From CALANV01 sp036381615 (lineage in GTDB: Bacteria > Pseudomonadota > Alphaproteobacteria > CACIAM-22H2), in the NCBI GenBank assembly GCA_036381615.1, contig DASVCL010000053.1, positions 1-34,624 on the forward strand: a stretch of 34,624 bases of DNA, in the 5' to 3' direction. Shown piece by piece: positions 8,109-17,210 of this stretch. The notes below the pieces were generated by a model. The model did not search any database, was not told the DNA's origin, and saw only the letters and a list, made by a program, of their open reading frames with translations. The translations under genes and the position numbers were made by a program. Within the stretch, counting starts at the first letter, position 1. Each line of letters starts with the position of its first letter.

Positions 8109-8960
8109 ATGGCGAAGCGTCCAGACTGGCGGCAACTCCTGGCGGTGGCGGGTATCCTGCTCGCAGGCGACATGGCGCCTGCCGATGCCCGGACGATTCA
8201 CCCGGAGCCCGGCTCGTTTCAGCTTTCCTACGACGTGTACAAGGGCGGCTTTCACGTGCTCGCCGCCGATCTCGACGTCGAATTTGGCGCGGGGCGCTAT
8301 GACGTTACGGCGCAGATCCGTGCTCAGGGGATCCTCGCCTGGTGGACGGACTGGTGGCAGGTCGTGCGTGCGGCGGGGCGGTTCACGCCATGGGGACCGG
8401 CGCCGAATGCGTATCGCAGCGATGCTTACTATTCCGGTACGCAGCGTCAGGTGGCGATCGACTACGTCGACGGACAGGTGGTCGACGTACGCCGCATGCC
8501 GCTGCAGGACGAACCTGATCGCGAGGACGTTCCGGTATCGGCGCGCAGGCACACGGTCGATCCCGTTTCCGCCATTCTGGCCGGAATCTGGTTGATGGCC
8601 GAAGGATTCGGCTGCGGCGGCCGCTTCGCGGTCTTCGACGGGCGTCGTCGCTACGACCTCGTTCTGGCCGACCGCGGCGAATACGTGCTGGCCGATCGGC
8701 CTCGTTTCGTGTCGGATGCCACGACGCGCCGCTGCGACGCGACGTTCGAGCCCATCGCCGGCTTCGTGACGGAAGATGCCGAATCCAGCCGGCATTTGAA
8801 GAGCGCGCGGGCTTGGCTCGCGCCGGTGATCGACGGCGCGCCGCTCGTTCCCGTGCGCATCGAACTCGACGGCGACTGGGGACAGACGGTGCTCCATCTT
8901 CGCGCCGCTCACCGCACCGCCGTCGACAGTGCCGGGTTGGGCGCGGACGAGCGCCGCTAG
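8109..8960 (+). CDS. DUF3108 exported protein
   Basis: This 283-residue protein begins MAKRPDWRQLLAVAGILLAGDMAPADAR, a signal peptide with a short hydrophobic core, so the mature part is probably periplasmic. The body matches the DUF3108 pattern: an early FQLSYDVYKGGFHVLAADLDVEF strand region, a WWTDWWQVVRA segment, HTVDPVSAILAGI in the middle, and repeated beta-strand-like stretches afterwards. DUF3108 proteins are common in Alphaproteobacteria and have no established function. ATG at 8109 was chosen because it begins the signal peptide; an upstream in-frame ATG at 8070 is possible. The stop codon overlaps that of the convergent gph gene in the four bases CTAG. Confidence 0.85.
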   Translation: MAKRPDWRQLLAVAGILLAGDMAPADARTIHPEPGSFQLSYDVYKGGFHVLAADLDVEFGAGRYDVTAQIRAQGILAWWTDWWQVVRAAGRFTPWGPAPNAYRSDAYYSGTQRQVAIDYVDGQVVDVRRMPLQDEPDREDVPVSARRHTVDPVSAILAGIWLMAEGFGCGGRFAVFDGRRRYDLVLADRGEYVLADRPRFVSDATTRRCDATFEPIAGFVTEDAESSRHLKSARAWLAPVIDGAPLVPVRIELDGDWGQTVLHLRAAHRTAVDSAGLGADERR

Positions 8961-9643
8961 ACGCCGACGAAATCCCGGAGCTCGCCGAAGCTGCCGAGCA
9001 CGAGGTCGGCACCGAGATCGGCCGGCGGGATCGACGTATAGCCGAACGGAACCACGACCACCTTGATGCCGGCGCCTCGCGCCGCGAGCACGTCGTTCGC
9101 CGAGTCGCCGACCATCAGGGTCGCGGCCGGCTCGGCGCCGAGCTGATCCATGACCATTCGGATATGGCGCGGATCCGGCTTGCGCGCCGGCACGTCGCCG
9201 CCCACGAGGCAGTCGAAGAAGGGTGAGAGCTCGAGCGCATCGAGCAGTTCACGCGAGAGCCCGGTCGGCTTGTTGGTGCAGACGCCAAGCCGGACGCCGG
9301 CATCCCTCAGCCGGGTGAGCGTCTCGATCACGCCCGGGAAGGGGCGTGTGAGCTCGGCCACGCGTGTCGCATAGATTTCGATGAAACGCTTGGTGAGATC
9401 AGGCAGCGGGGCGGGCAGTCCGCCGGTCGCGCCGAATCCGCGCTCGATCAGCCTGGCCGCACCGTCGCCGACCATCTTGCGGATGTCCTTCAGGTCGAGC
9501 TGGGGACGCCCGTGCTCGACCAGCATGTGGTTGACGACGCCGCACAGGTCGGGCGCGCTGTCGACGAGTGTCCCGTCGAGGTCGAAGATCACGGCCGAGA
9601 AGCGGGGCGTCGCTGCGCGTGCGGCGGTGGACTGGCTGGGCAT
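8957..9643 (-). CDS. gph: Phosphoglycolate phosphatase (HAD family)
   Basis: Gph hydrolyses 2-phosphoglycolate, which arises from oxidative DNA damage repair and other sources, to glycolate. The 228-residue protein has the HAD motifs in order: FDLDGTLVDSAPDL with the nucleophile Asp near residue 21, VCTNKP with the motif II Thr, the Lys of ARKPDP, and MVGDSANDV with motif IV acids. The cap region near residues 35-100 is the Gph type (subclass IA helical cap). ATG at 9643 leaves a short non-conserved tail before the first strand. It overlaps the end of the DUF3108 gene by four bases. Another small HAD phosphatase specificity cannot be excluded. Confidence 0.88.
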   Translation of the reverse strand: MPSQSTAARAATPRFSAVIFDLDGTLVDSAPDLCGVVNHMLVEHGRPQLDLKDIRKMVGDGAARLIERGFGATGGLPAPLPDLTKRFIEIYATRVAELTRPFPGVIETLTRLRDAGVRLGVCTNKPTGLSRELLDALELSPFFDCLVGGDVPARKPDPRHIRMVMDQLGAEPAATLMVGDSANDVLAARGAGIKVVVVPFGYTSIPPADLGADLVLGSFGELRDFVGV

Positions 9644-9815
9644 GCGGGGATCGGGCGATGCGGGGTCGTGGCTGCAACGCTATATGCCACGGATCGGCCG
9701 CCGGCGCGACCGGCGATCGAATGCCCGGCCGCCCGGACAGGAGTGGATCGGGCCCGGCCCGGGGCCTATAGTTGGTACAAGTTCAGTCGCTTAGTGCGTG
9801 GAAGGAGGAGTCGCC

Positions 9816-11303
9816 ATGCAGGACGTCGCCACGAAGCCGAAGGCAGGGACCGGTGTCGCGCTCAAGGACGCGAAGCTGTTCCGTCAGCAATGCTACATCG
9901 ACGGGGCCTGGGTGGACGCGGACCGGGGCGGCACGATCGAGGTGGTCAATCCGGCAACCGGCGAGGTGATCGGTACGGTGCCACGCATGGGGGCAGCGGA
10001 GACGCGCCGCGCGATCGAGGCGGCCGAGCGCGCCTGGCCGGCGTGGCGCAACAAGACGGCGAAGGAGCGCGCGGCCGTGATGCGCCGCTGGTTCGACCTG
10101 ATGATGCAGCATCAGGACGACCTCGCCCTGCTGATGACGACGGAGCAGGGCAAGCCGCTTGCCGAGGCGAAGGGCGAGGTGGCCTATGCGGCCGCGTTCC
10201 TGGAATGGTTCGGCGAGGAGGCCAAGCGCGTCTACGGCGACACCATCCCGCAGCACCAGTCCGACAAGCGCATCGTCGTGATCAAGCAGCCCGTCGGGGT
10301 GGTTGCCTGCATCACGCCCTGGAACTTCCCGGCGGCGATGATCACGCGCAAGGCGGGGCCGGCGATCGCCGCCGGTTGTCCGGTGATCATCAAGCCGGCG
10401 ACCCAGACTCCGTATTCGGCTCTTGCGCTGGCGGAGCTGGCCGAGCGCGCCGGCGTGCCGAAGGGGATCATCAACGTCGTCACCGGCCCTGCGGGCGAGA
10501 TCGGCGGCGAACTCACCAGCAATCCGATTGTGCGCAAGCTATCCTTCACCGGCTCGACCGAGGTCGGCAAGGTCCTGATGGCGCAGTGCGCCGGCACGGT
10601 GAAGAAGCTGTCTCTCGAGCTCGGAGGCAACGCGCCATTCATCGTCTTCGACGACGCCGATCTCGATGCCGCGGTCGAAGGTGCGATTGCGTCCAAGTAC
10701 CGCAATACCGGCCAGACCTGCGTCTGCGCCAACCGCTTCCTGGTTCAGGACAAGGTCTACGATGCCTTCGCCGAGAAGCTCGTGGCCGCAGTCAAGAAGC
10801 TCAAGGTCGGCCGCGGCACCGAGGCGGGCGTAAACCAGGGACCGTTGATCGACGCCAAGGCCGTCGAGAAGGTCGAGAGTCACATCAAGGACGCCGTCTC
10901 GAAGGGCGCGAAGATCGCGGTCGGCGGCAAACGGCACGCGCTCGGCGGCACGTTCTTCGAGCCGACGGTGCTGACCGACGTGAACACGCAGATGGCCGTC
11001 GCGCGCGAAGAGACGTTCGGGCCGGTGGCGCCGCTTTTCCGCTTCAGCACGGAGCAGGATGCGATCGAGCTTGCCAATGCCACCGAGTTCGGCCTTGCGG
11101 CGTATTTCTACGGCCGCGACATCGGCCGGGTATGGCGCGTCGCCGAGGCGCTCGAATACGGCATGGTCGGCATCAACACCGGCCTGATCTCGACCGAGGT
11201 TGCGCCGTTCGGCGGCGTCAAGGAATCCGGCCTCGGCCGCGAAGGCTCGAAATACGGCATCGAGGAATTCCTCGAGGTCAAGTACCTGTGCATGGGACTG
11301 TGA
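9816..11303 (+). CDS. gabD: NAD(P)-dependent succinate-semialdehyde dehydrogenase type aldehyde dehydrogenase
   Basis: This enzyme oxidises an aldehyde, most probably succinate semialdehyde, to the acid using NAD(P). The 495-residue protein contains the aldehyde dehydrogenase segments ITPWNFPAAMITRKAGPAIAA (cofactor and Asn), FTGSTEVGK, LSLELGGNAPFIVF (general-base Glu), and NTGQTCVCANRF (catalytic Cys). The QTCVCANRF form and the KYGIEEFLEVKYLCMG ending are typical of GabD. ATG at 9816 has a strong GGAAGGAGGAG 5 to 6 bases upstream. No GABA transaminase gene is nearby, so the source of its substrate is not shown here; a related semialdehyde is possible. It is divergent from gph. Confidence 0.92.
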   Translation: MQDVATKPKAGTGVALKDAKLFRQQCYIDGAWVDADRGGTIEVVNPATGEVIGTVPRMGAAETRRAIEAAERAWPAWRNKTAKERAAVMRRWFDLMMQHQDDLALLMTTEQGKPLAEAKGEVAYAAAFLEWFGEEAKRVYGDTIPQHQSDKRIVVIKQPVGVVACITPWNFPAAMITRKAGPAIAAGCPVIIKPATQTPYSALALAELAERAGVPKGIINVVTGPAGEIGGELTSNPIVRKLSFTGSTEVGKVLMAQCAGTVKKLSLELGGNAPFIVFDDADLDAAVEGAIASKYRNTGQTCVCANRFLVQDKVYDAFAEKLVAAVKKLKVGRGTEAGVNQGPLIDAKAVEKVESHIKDAVSKGAKIAVGGKRHALGGTFFEPTVLTDVNTQMAVAREETFGPVAPLFRFSTEQDAIELANATEFGLAAYFYGRDIGRVWRVAEALEYGMVGINTGLISTEVAPFGGVKESGLGREGSKYGIEEFLEVKYLCMGL

Positions 11304-11369
11304 CGCCGCGCGCAGAGCACACGTGAACGGCGGCCAGGCAGCATGCCCGCAGGCGAAGGGTTAGCGCGC

Positions 11370-12056
11370 ATGTCCTGGCCGTTGGGATTCACGTGGCAGG
11401 ACGCCGTCGCGCTCGTATGGTTCCTGGGCTGCTGGATCGGCTACACGCTGTTCGCCGACCATCGGAACGCGGCGTTCGGGCTGATGAGTGCGACGGCGCG
11501 CCACCGCCTCGGCTGGATGAAGCGGATGCTGAGTCGCGACAACCGGATCGTCGACACCACGATCGTCGGCACCATGACCAACAGCGTCTCGTTCTTCGCC
11601 CAGACTTCGATCTTCATCCTGGGCGGCCTGATTGCGATCCTCGGCGCGCAGGAGCAGGTCCGCGACGTTATCGCCGGGGTGCCGTTTGCATCCATGACGA
11701 CGGGCGCATCGTGGGAGGCGAAGATCGCGCTGCTGATCGTGATCTTCGTCTATGCGTTCTTCAAATTCACTTGGTCGCTGCGGCAATTCAATTATCAGCT
11801 CGTCCTGATCGGCGCTGCGCCGCTTCCGGGCACCGTCGATGCGGCGACCCTTGACGACTACGCGCGTCGGGCTGCGCGGATGGGTGACCTCGCCGTAAGT
11901 CATTTCAATGTCGGCATCCGTGCCTATTATTTCGGCCTGGCGGCGCTCGCCTGGTTCATCAATCTGTGGCTTTTTGTCGCCGCCTCGGCCTGGGTTGTTC
12001 TCGTCCTCTGGCGCCGCGAGTTCCGCTCGAATACGCTGGCTGCCCTGAAGGACTGA
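11370..12056 (+). CDS. DUF599 family membrane protein
   Basis: This 228-residue inner-membrane protein begins at ATG 11370, with GAAGGG about 9 bases upstream; an in-frame ATG at 11343 adds nine residues. It starts with a membrane segment (DAVALVWFLGCWIGYTLF), then a conserved RDNRIVDTTIVGTMTNSVSFFAQTSI stretch leading into a second one, a third (IALLIVIFVYAFFKFTWSLRQFNY), and a last near residues 195-215. The order and motifs match the DUF599 family, whose role is unknown. It lies 66 bases after gabD and 13 bases before gor, all on one strand, so co-transcription is likely. Confidence 0.85.
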   Translation: MSWPLGFTWQDAVALVWFLGCWIGYTLFADHRNAAFGLMSATARHRLGWMKRMLSRDNRIVDTTIVGTMTNSVSFFAQTSIFILGGLIAILGAQEQVRDVIAGVPFASMTTGASWEAKIALLIVIFVYAFFKFTWSLRQFNYQLVLIGAAPLPGTVDAATLDDYARRAARMGDLAVSHFNVGIRAYYFGLAALAWFINLWLFVAASAWVVLVLWRREFRSNTLAALKD

Positions 12057-12069
12057 GGGCGACCGGACA

Positions 12070-13443
12070 ATGGCTGATTACGACTTCGATCTGTTCACCA
12101 TCGGCGCGGGTTCGGGCGGCGTGGCGGCCTCGCGCCGCGCCGCCGCCTACGGCGCGCGCGTCGCCATCGCAGAAGCGGTACGCGTCGGCGGGACGTGCGT
12201 GCTGCGCGGCTGCGTGCCCAAGAAGCTTCTCATCTATGGCGTGCATTTCGCCGAGGAGCTGGCGGATGCGGCCGGCTACGGCTGGACCGTCGACGGCGCC
12301 CGGCTCGACTGGGCCAAGCTGATCGCGGCCAAGGACCGCGAACTCGACCGGCTCAATGGCATCTACGTCAAGATGCTGAACGATTCGGGTGTGCGGATTC
12401 TGGAGGGGCACGCGCAGTTCGTCGATGCGCATACGGTCGAAATGGGCGGCCGGCGTTACACCGCGAAGCATGTCCTGATCGCCACCGGCGGTCGGCCCGA
12501 GCTGCCGGCCATTCCCGGCGTCGAACACGTCATCACGTCGGACGAGGCGCTCGATCTCAAGACCCTGCCCAGGCGCATCGTCATCGTCGGTGGCGGCTAC
12601 ATCGCCGTCGAGTTCGCGGGAATCTTCCACGCGGCCGGCGTCGATGTGCGTCTCGTGATCCGCGCGCCGATGATCCTGCGGGGCTTCGACGACGACTTGC
12701 GGGCGCATCTGACCGGCGAGCTTATGAAGAAGGGCATCGCGATTCACCCCGAGACGCGGGTGGAGCGCATCGACTGCGTCGGCGACGGCTTCCATCTCGT
12801 AACCGACAGTGGCGAGCGGATCGAGACCGATCTCGTCATGTACGCGACCGGCCGCCGCCCCAACACCGAGGACCTGGGGCTCGAGCGCGTCGGCATTCAC
12901 GTCAACAAGCGCGGCGCGATCGCGGTCGACGAGTGGCAGCAGACGACGGTGCCGGGCGTCTATGCGATCGGCGACTGCACCGACCGGCTCAACCTGACGC
13001 CGGTCGCCATCGCCGAGGGGCGGGCGCTCGCCGAGACGCTGTTCAATCGCAACCCGACGAAGATGGATCATACCAACGTGCCGAGTGCGGTATTCAGCCA
13101 GCCGCCGATCGGGACCGTGGGGCTCAGCGAGGCGTCGGCACGCACGCTCGGCGACATCGACGTCTATCGCGCCGTGTTCCGGCCGATGAAGCACACGATC
13201 TCGGGGCGCGACGAGCGCACGCTGATGAAGCTCGTCGTCGATCGGGCGAGCGGACGCGTCCTCGGCGCGCACATGGTCGGCCCCGACGCGCCGGAGATCA
13301 TCCAGGGGGTGGCCATTGCCGTGAAGGCCGGCCTCACCAAGCAGGACTTCGACCGCACGATCGCCATCCATCCGACCTCGGCCGAGGAATTCGTATTGAT
13401 GCGCGAGCCGGTGAAACCGCCCACGGCGAAGGCGGCGGAATGA
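12070..13443 (+). CDS. gor: Glutathione-disulfide reductase
   Basis: Gor reduces oxidised glutathione with NADPH and keeps the cytosolic thiol pool reduced. The 457-residue flavoprotein starts with the FAD-binding motif LFTIGAGSGGVAASRRAA, then the redox-active disulfide GGTCVLRGCVPKK near residues 41-53. The second nucleotide-binding site is IVIVGGGYIAVEFAGI, followed by two Arg residues in VIRAPMILR, consistent with NADPH rather than NADH. The C-terminal interface segment has the catalytic His in AIHPTSAEEF. It is 13 bases after the DUF599 gene and meets metC tail to tail. The same family includes mercury and trypanothione reductases, but the motifs favour Gor. Confidence 0.95.
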   Translation: MADYDFDLFTIGAGSGGVAASRRAAAYGARVAIAEAVRVGGTCVLRGCVPKKLLIYGVHFAEELADAAGYGWTVDGARLDWAKLIAAKDRELDRLNGIYVKMLNDSGVRILEGHAQFVDAHTVEMGGRRYTAKHVLIATGGRPELPAIPGVEHVITSDEALDLKTLPRRIVIVGGGYIAVEFAGIFHAAGVDVRLVIRAPMILRGFDDDLRAHLTGELMKKGIAIHPETRVERIDCVGDGFHLVTDSGERIETDLVMYATGRRPNTEDLGLERVGIHVNKRGAIAVDEWQQTTVPGVYAIGDCTDRLNLTPVAIAEGRALAETLFNRNPTKMDHTNVPSAVFSQPPIGTVGLSEASARTLGDIDVYRAVFRPMKHTISGRDERTLMKLVVDRASGRVLGAHMVGPDAPEIIQGVAIAVKAGLTKQDFDRTIAIHPTSAEEFVLMREPVKPPTAKAAE

Positions 13444-13456
13444 TGATCGCTGCGGT

Positions 13457-14623
13457 CTAGCCGTCCAGCGCCTGCTCCAGGTCGGCGATCAGGTCGCCGA
13501 CCGCCTCCAAGCCGATCGACAGGCGCAGCAGGTCGGGCGGGCAGGGCGTGTCCGGTCCCTCGACGCTGGCGCGGTGTTCGACCAGGCTTTCGACGCCGCC
13601 CAGCGATGTCGCGCGTTTGAAGACGCGAAGCCGTGCCGCGACGCCCATGGCCGCCGCTTCGCCGCCCTCGATGCGGATCGAGAGCATGCCGCCGAAGCCG
13701 CCACGCATCTGTTGCCTGGCGACCTCATGCCCGGGATGCGTGGGAAGTCCGGGATAGAGCACCGCGGCCATGCGCGGATGTGCGGCCATCCGCTCGGCGA
13801 TGGCCTGGGCGCTGCGGCAGGCGATCTCGACGCGGGCGAACAGCGTACGCAGACCACGCAGCAGCAGCCAGGTCTCCACGGGGCCGAGGATGCCGCCGTT
13901 CGCGGCGCGCACGTACCGGATCCGCTGCCAGAAATCATCATCGCGCGCCGTAATCAGCGCGCCGGCCACGACGTCGGAATGGCCGTTCAGGTATTTCGTG
14001 GCCGAATGCATCACGATGTCGGCGCCCAGTTCGATGGGGCGCATCAGCACCGGCGTGGCCACGGTCGCGTCAATCGCGAGCCGCGCGCCGGCCGCATGGG
14101 CGATCCCGGCGGCGGCAGCGACGTCGGTGATCGCCCAAGTGGGATTGGCCGGCGTCTCGAGCCAGACGAGCTTCGTGGCGCCGGGCCGGATCAGACGCCG
14201 CAGTTCGTCGAGTTGTGCGGGGCTTTCGTTGTCAAAGAAATCGACGGCCAGCCCCCAGGGGCGCGCGAACTCGAGCAGCCATTTGCGCAACCCCCAGTAC
14301 ATGACGCGCGGAGCGATGACATGGTCGCCGGGCGACAGCGCCTGGAACACGGTCGTGGCCGCGGCCATGCCGGAGCCGAACACGGCGGCCGCGGCGCCGC
14401 CCTCCAGATCGCGCAGCACCGCCTCGACCTGATCATAGGTCGGGTTGCCGTCGCGCGCGTAAATTCGGCCGGGGAAGCTGCCGTCGGCGGCGCGCTCATA
14501 GGTGGTCGACAGATGGATCGGCGGAACGATTTCGGCATAGGGCGGCGCGATCCGGCCAAGCGCCTGGGCCGCGCGCGTGGCCGGCTCGTGAGTGCTGCGT
14601 CGCTTGTCGTGCGCGTCGGTCAT
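13457..14623 (-). CDS. metC: Cystathionine beta-lyase-type PLP enzyme
   Basis: This 388-residue protein belongs to the Cys/Met metabolism PLP-dependent family. It most likely cleaves cystathionine to homocysteine, pyruvate and ammonia, a methionine synthesis step. Visible motifs are PPIHLSTTYER, YARDGNPTYDQVE, FGSGMAAATTVFQAL, VWLETPANPTWAITD, the PLP lysine in MHSATKYLNGHSDVVAG, and ATSLGGVESLVEHRAS near the end. ATG at 14623 overlaps the ydcF-like stop as ATGA, so translation is coupled. Cystathionine gamma-synthase, gamma-lyase and O-acyl-homoserine sulfhydrylase share these motifs, so the exact reaction is not certain. Confidence 0.88.
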   Translation of the reverse strand: MTDAHDKRRSTHEPATRAAQALGRIAPPYAEIVPPIHLSTTYERAADGSFPGRIYARDGNPTYDQVEAVLRDLEGGAAAAVFGSGMAAATTVFQALSPGDHVIAPRVMYWGLRKWLLEFARPWGLAVDFFDNESPAQLDELRRLIRPGATKLVWLETPANPTWAITDVAAAAGIAHAAGARLAIDATVATPVLMRPIELGADIVMHSATKYLNGHSDVVAGALITARDDDFWQRIRYVRAANGGILGPVETWLLLRGLRTLFARVEIACRSAQAIAERMAAHPRMAAVLYPGLPTHPGHEVARQQMRGGFGGMLSIRIEGGEAAAMGVAARLRVFKRATSLGGVESLVEHRASVEGPDTPCPPDLLRLSIGLEAVGDLIADLEQALDG

Positions 14624-15441
14624 GGACGTTTTCCTTGAGGAGTCGGTCGTGGAAACAGCGCGTCGGTACGGCCGAGCGCGTAATACGCGACCAGCCCGAG
14701 CCATTCGCGCACCGCGATCTGGAGCGACCTGAGACCGCCTTCGAACCGGAAGTCACGCCGTTTGTGGCCCCGGGCGGTCCGGTAGTCGACCGGATAGGGG
14801 ATCAGCCGCACGCCGCCATCCGTCCAGCCCGCGCGACGAAAACAGCCCATTGCACGCGGCATGTGATAGGCCGACGTGACGAGCACCCAGGTTTCGCCGG
14901 CGGCCGGCTGCGCGATCGGCAGGGCCATCGTCGCGTTCTCGAAGGTGTTGCGGGAATTGTCCTCGAAGCGGACGCGCGACAGCGGGATGCCGGCCATGCG
15001 CAGAATGTCGGCGCCGCCGATCGCATCCTTCGCCTGCGGGTCCAGCAGGTTGCCCGATCCGCCGGTGAAGACGAGCCGCGCGTCCGGGTAGCGGCGCGCG
15101 AGGTCGGCGAATGCGAGGACGCGCCCGGCACTGGACTCGCCGAGCGAGGCGCGGCCGCGATAGGTCATCAGCACGGCGTCGAAGTCGCCGCCGAGGACGA
15201 TGATGCCGTCGACCCGATCAGGCAGTTCGACGGGCGCGAAGCGTTCTTCGAGCGGGGCCAGAACCATGTCGCCGACCGGCACCACGACCAGCAGCGCGGC
15301 GAGGGCGACGACCGCCGTCACCGCGATCCGGCCAAGCCGCTTCGCCCGCGTCCACAGAAGTAGCGTGCCGGCGATCAGGGCGAGGAAGGCAAGGACGCGC
15401 GGATCGGCGAACGGCGCCAGGATCTTGGACAGGGTAAACAT
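14620..15441 (-). CDS. YdcF/DUF218-type membrane protein
   Basis: This 273-residue protein starts at ATG 15441 with two hydrophobic segments (near residues 12-26 and 34-52). The DUF218 domain follows: VDGIIVLGGDFDAVLM, ARLVFTGGSGNLLDP, FEDNSRNTFENA, and WVLVTSAYHMPRAMGCFRRAGW. These are the SanA/YdcF/ElyC motifs. Members are linked to envelope processes, but enzymatic roles are mostly unproven. It shares ATGA with metC downstream and is 25 bases downstream of a possible small gene. Another in-frame start at 15543 would lie inside that small gene and is less likely. Confidence 0.87.
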   Translation of the reverse strand: MFTLSKILAPFADPRVLAFLALIAGTLLLWTRAKRLGRIAVTAVVALAALLVVVPVGDMVLAPLEERFAPVELPDRVDGIIVLGGDFDAVLMTYRGRASLGESSAGRVLAFADLARRYPDARLVFTGGSGNLLDPQAKDAIGGADILRMAGIPLSRVRFEDNSRNTFENATMALPIAQPAAGETWVLVTSAYHMPRAMGCFRRAGWTDGGVRLIPYPVDYRTARGHKRRDFRFEGGLRSLQIAVREWLGLVAYYALGRTDALFPRPTPQGKRP

Positions 15442-15466
15442 CCGCCCGCTTGATAGAGCGAGTCGG

Positions 15467-15676
15467 CTAGGCTGGCAAATCCGGTGGCCAGGTTCCGTCC
15501 ATGAACGGGTGATCCGCACCGTTGAGCGCGGCCGGGATTTCATCGACCTTGCCGCCGTCCACGTAAACTTGATCGTCGTAGAGCATCACGCCCTCAAGGC
15601 TCGGATTGCCCGGCGCAAGCAGATAACTAAGCCCGTCTTTGCGGGCGCCGAAGTCGCGCACTTGGTCCAGTCCCAT
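15467..15676 (-). CDS. Possible small hypothetical protein (69 aa)
   Basis: A 69-codon frame starts at ATG 15676 and has codon use similar to its neighbours. The product is acidic and soluble, with MGLDQVRDFGARKDGLSYLL at the start and a C-terminus rich in Asp and Pro (WPPDLPA). I do not recognise a family. It is followed 25 bases later by the ydcF-like gene on the same strand, consistent with a short operon ydcF-metC led by this gene. No strong ribosome binding site is visible (GGCTGGGAC precedes the ATG), and it could be a chance frame in GC-rich DNA. Confidence 0.5.
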   Translation of the reverse strand: MGLDQVRDFGARKDGLSYLLAPGNPSLEGVMLYDDQVYVDGGKVDEIPAALNGADHPFMDGTWPPDLPA

Positions 15677-15793
15677 GTCCCAGCCTGCCTGAGTTCCGAG
15701 GCGGGCTCCGAAATACGGTCATGATGCCGTGCCCGTTGCGGGGGGTACATCGGCCGGGGTATTTTCAAACCTTGTCTCTGCGGGGACTTACGA

Positions 15794-17194
15794 ATGGCTG
15801 CCAGGACTATGACCCGTTGGGCGCCAGATAGTTGGCGCACCAAGCCGATTCGGCAAATGCCGGAATATCCGGATCCCGCCGCGCTTGCCAGCGTCGAGGC
15901 CAAGCTGCGCGGATTTCCGCCGCTCGTCTTCGCCGGCGAGGCGCGGGCGCTCAAGGCTGCGCTTGCCAAGGTCGCAGAGGGCAAGGCCGTCCTGCTCCAG
16001 GGCGGGGACTGCGCCGAGAGCTTCGCGGAGTTCAGCGCGAACACGATCCGGGACACCTTCAAGGTGTTACTGCAGATGACCGTCGTGCTGATGTACGCGG
16101 GCGGGTTGCCGGTGGTGAAGGTCGGCCGCATGGCCGGGCAGTTCGCCAAGCCCCGCTCGTCCGAGACGGAGACGGTCGGCGACACGACCCTGCCGGCCTA
16201 TCGCGGCGACATCATCAACGGCATCGAGTTCACGGCCGCGGCGCGCCGGCCCGATCCGAACCGCATGCTCCAGGTCTACGGCCAGGCGGCGTCGACGCTG
16301 AATCTGCTGCGCGCCTTCGCGCGTGGCGGCTACGCCGATCTGCATCGCGTCCATGGCTGGACGCTAGGCTTCGTCGAGCGGAGTCCGGCCGGCGAGCGTT
16401 TCCGCGAACTGGCCGACCGCATCACCGAGGCGCTTGTGTTCATGGAGGCGTGCGGCATCACGGCGGAGATGACGCCGCAGATCCGCGAGGCGGAGTTCTA
16501 TACGTCGCACGAAGCGCTGCTCCTGCCGTACGAGGAGGCGCTGACCCGCATCGATTCGACGACGGGCGATTGGTACGACTGCTCGGCGCACATGGTCTGG
16601 ATCGGCGATCGCACGCGCCAGCCGGACGGCGCGCATGTGGAGTTCTGCCGCGGCATCAAGAACCCGCTCGGCCTGAAATGCGGGCCGACGATGGATCATG
16701 ACGAGCTCATCCGGCTGATCGATATCCTCAATCCCGACAACGAGCCCGGCCGGTTGACGTTGATCGCGCGCATGGGGGCGGACAAGGTCGCGGCGAAGCT
16801 TCCTGGCCTCGTCCGCCGGGTAAAGCGCGAGGGCCGCAACGTCGTGTGGTCGTGCGACCCCATGCACGGCAATACCATCAAGTCGACGACCGGGTACAAG
16901 ACGCGCCCGTTCGACCGCATCCTGTCGGAGGTGCGCACGTTCTTCGAGGTGCACCGCGCCGAGGGCACGCATGCGGGCGGCGTGCATTTCGAGATGACGG
17001 GTCAGAACGTCACCGAATGCACGGGCGGCGCGCAGGAAATCACCGATATGTGCCTCGCCGACCGCTATCATACGCATTGTGATCCGCGCCTGAACGCGAG
17101 CCAGTCGCTCGAACTCGCCTTCCTGATCGCGGAAGGACTGAAGGCGAGCCGCACCGATATCGAAGCCCGCCGGGTGGCCGGGGCATCCGACTGA
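15794..17194 (+). CDS. aroG: 3-deoxy-7-phosphoheptulonate (DAHP) synthase, class II
   Basis: This enzyme joins phosphoenolpyruvate and erythrose 4-phosphate, the first step of the shikimate pathway. The 466-residue length and motifs are those of the class II (plant/mycobacterial type) family. LLQGGDCAESFAEF carries the metal-binding Cys, followed by VVKVGRMAGQFAKPRS, GLKCGPTM, SCDPMHGNT (His), GGVHFEMTGQNVTEC (Glu) and HCDPRLNASQSLE (Asp). ATG at 15794 is used; ATG at 15809 (MTRWAPDSW), with AGGA close upstream, resembles the family N-terminus and may be the true start. No regulatory domain is fused, so feedback control would rely on the loops inside the barrel. The next gene begins 16 bases downstream. 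Confidence 0.95.
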   Translation: MAARTMTRWAPDSWRTKPIRQMPEYPDPAALASVEAKLRGFPPLVFAGEARALKAALAKVAEGKAVLLQGGDCAESFAEFSANTIRDTFKVLLQMTVVLMYAGGLPVVKVGRMAGQFAKPRSSETETVGDTTLPAYRGDIINGIEFTAAARRPDPNRMLQVYGQAASTLNLLRAFARGGYADLHRVHGWTLGFVERSPAGERFRELADRITEALVFMEACGITAEMTPQIREAEFYTSHEALLLPYEEALTRIDSTTGDWYDCSAHMVWIGDRTRQPDGAHVEFCRGIKNPLGLKCGPTMDHDELIRLIDILNPDNEPGRLTLIARMGADKVAAKLPGLVRRVKREGRNVVWSCDPMHGNTIKSTTGYKTRPFDRILSEVRTFFEVHRAEGTHAGGVHFEMTGQNVTECTGGAQEITDMCLADRYHTHCDPRLNASQSLELAFLIAEGLKASRTDIEARRVAGASD

Positions 17195-17210
17195 GAATAC
17201 GGGGCTACGC

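Noticed and set aside
9512..11326. A 604-codon frame running over gabD on the same strand in another frame
   Set aside because: Its product is Arg/Gly-rich low-complexity sequence, while the overlapping frame has all aldehyde dehydrogenase motifs. It is a GC-driven shadow.
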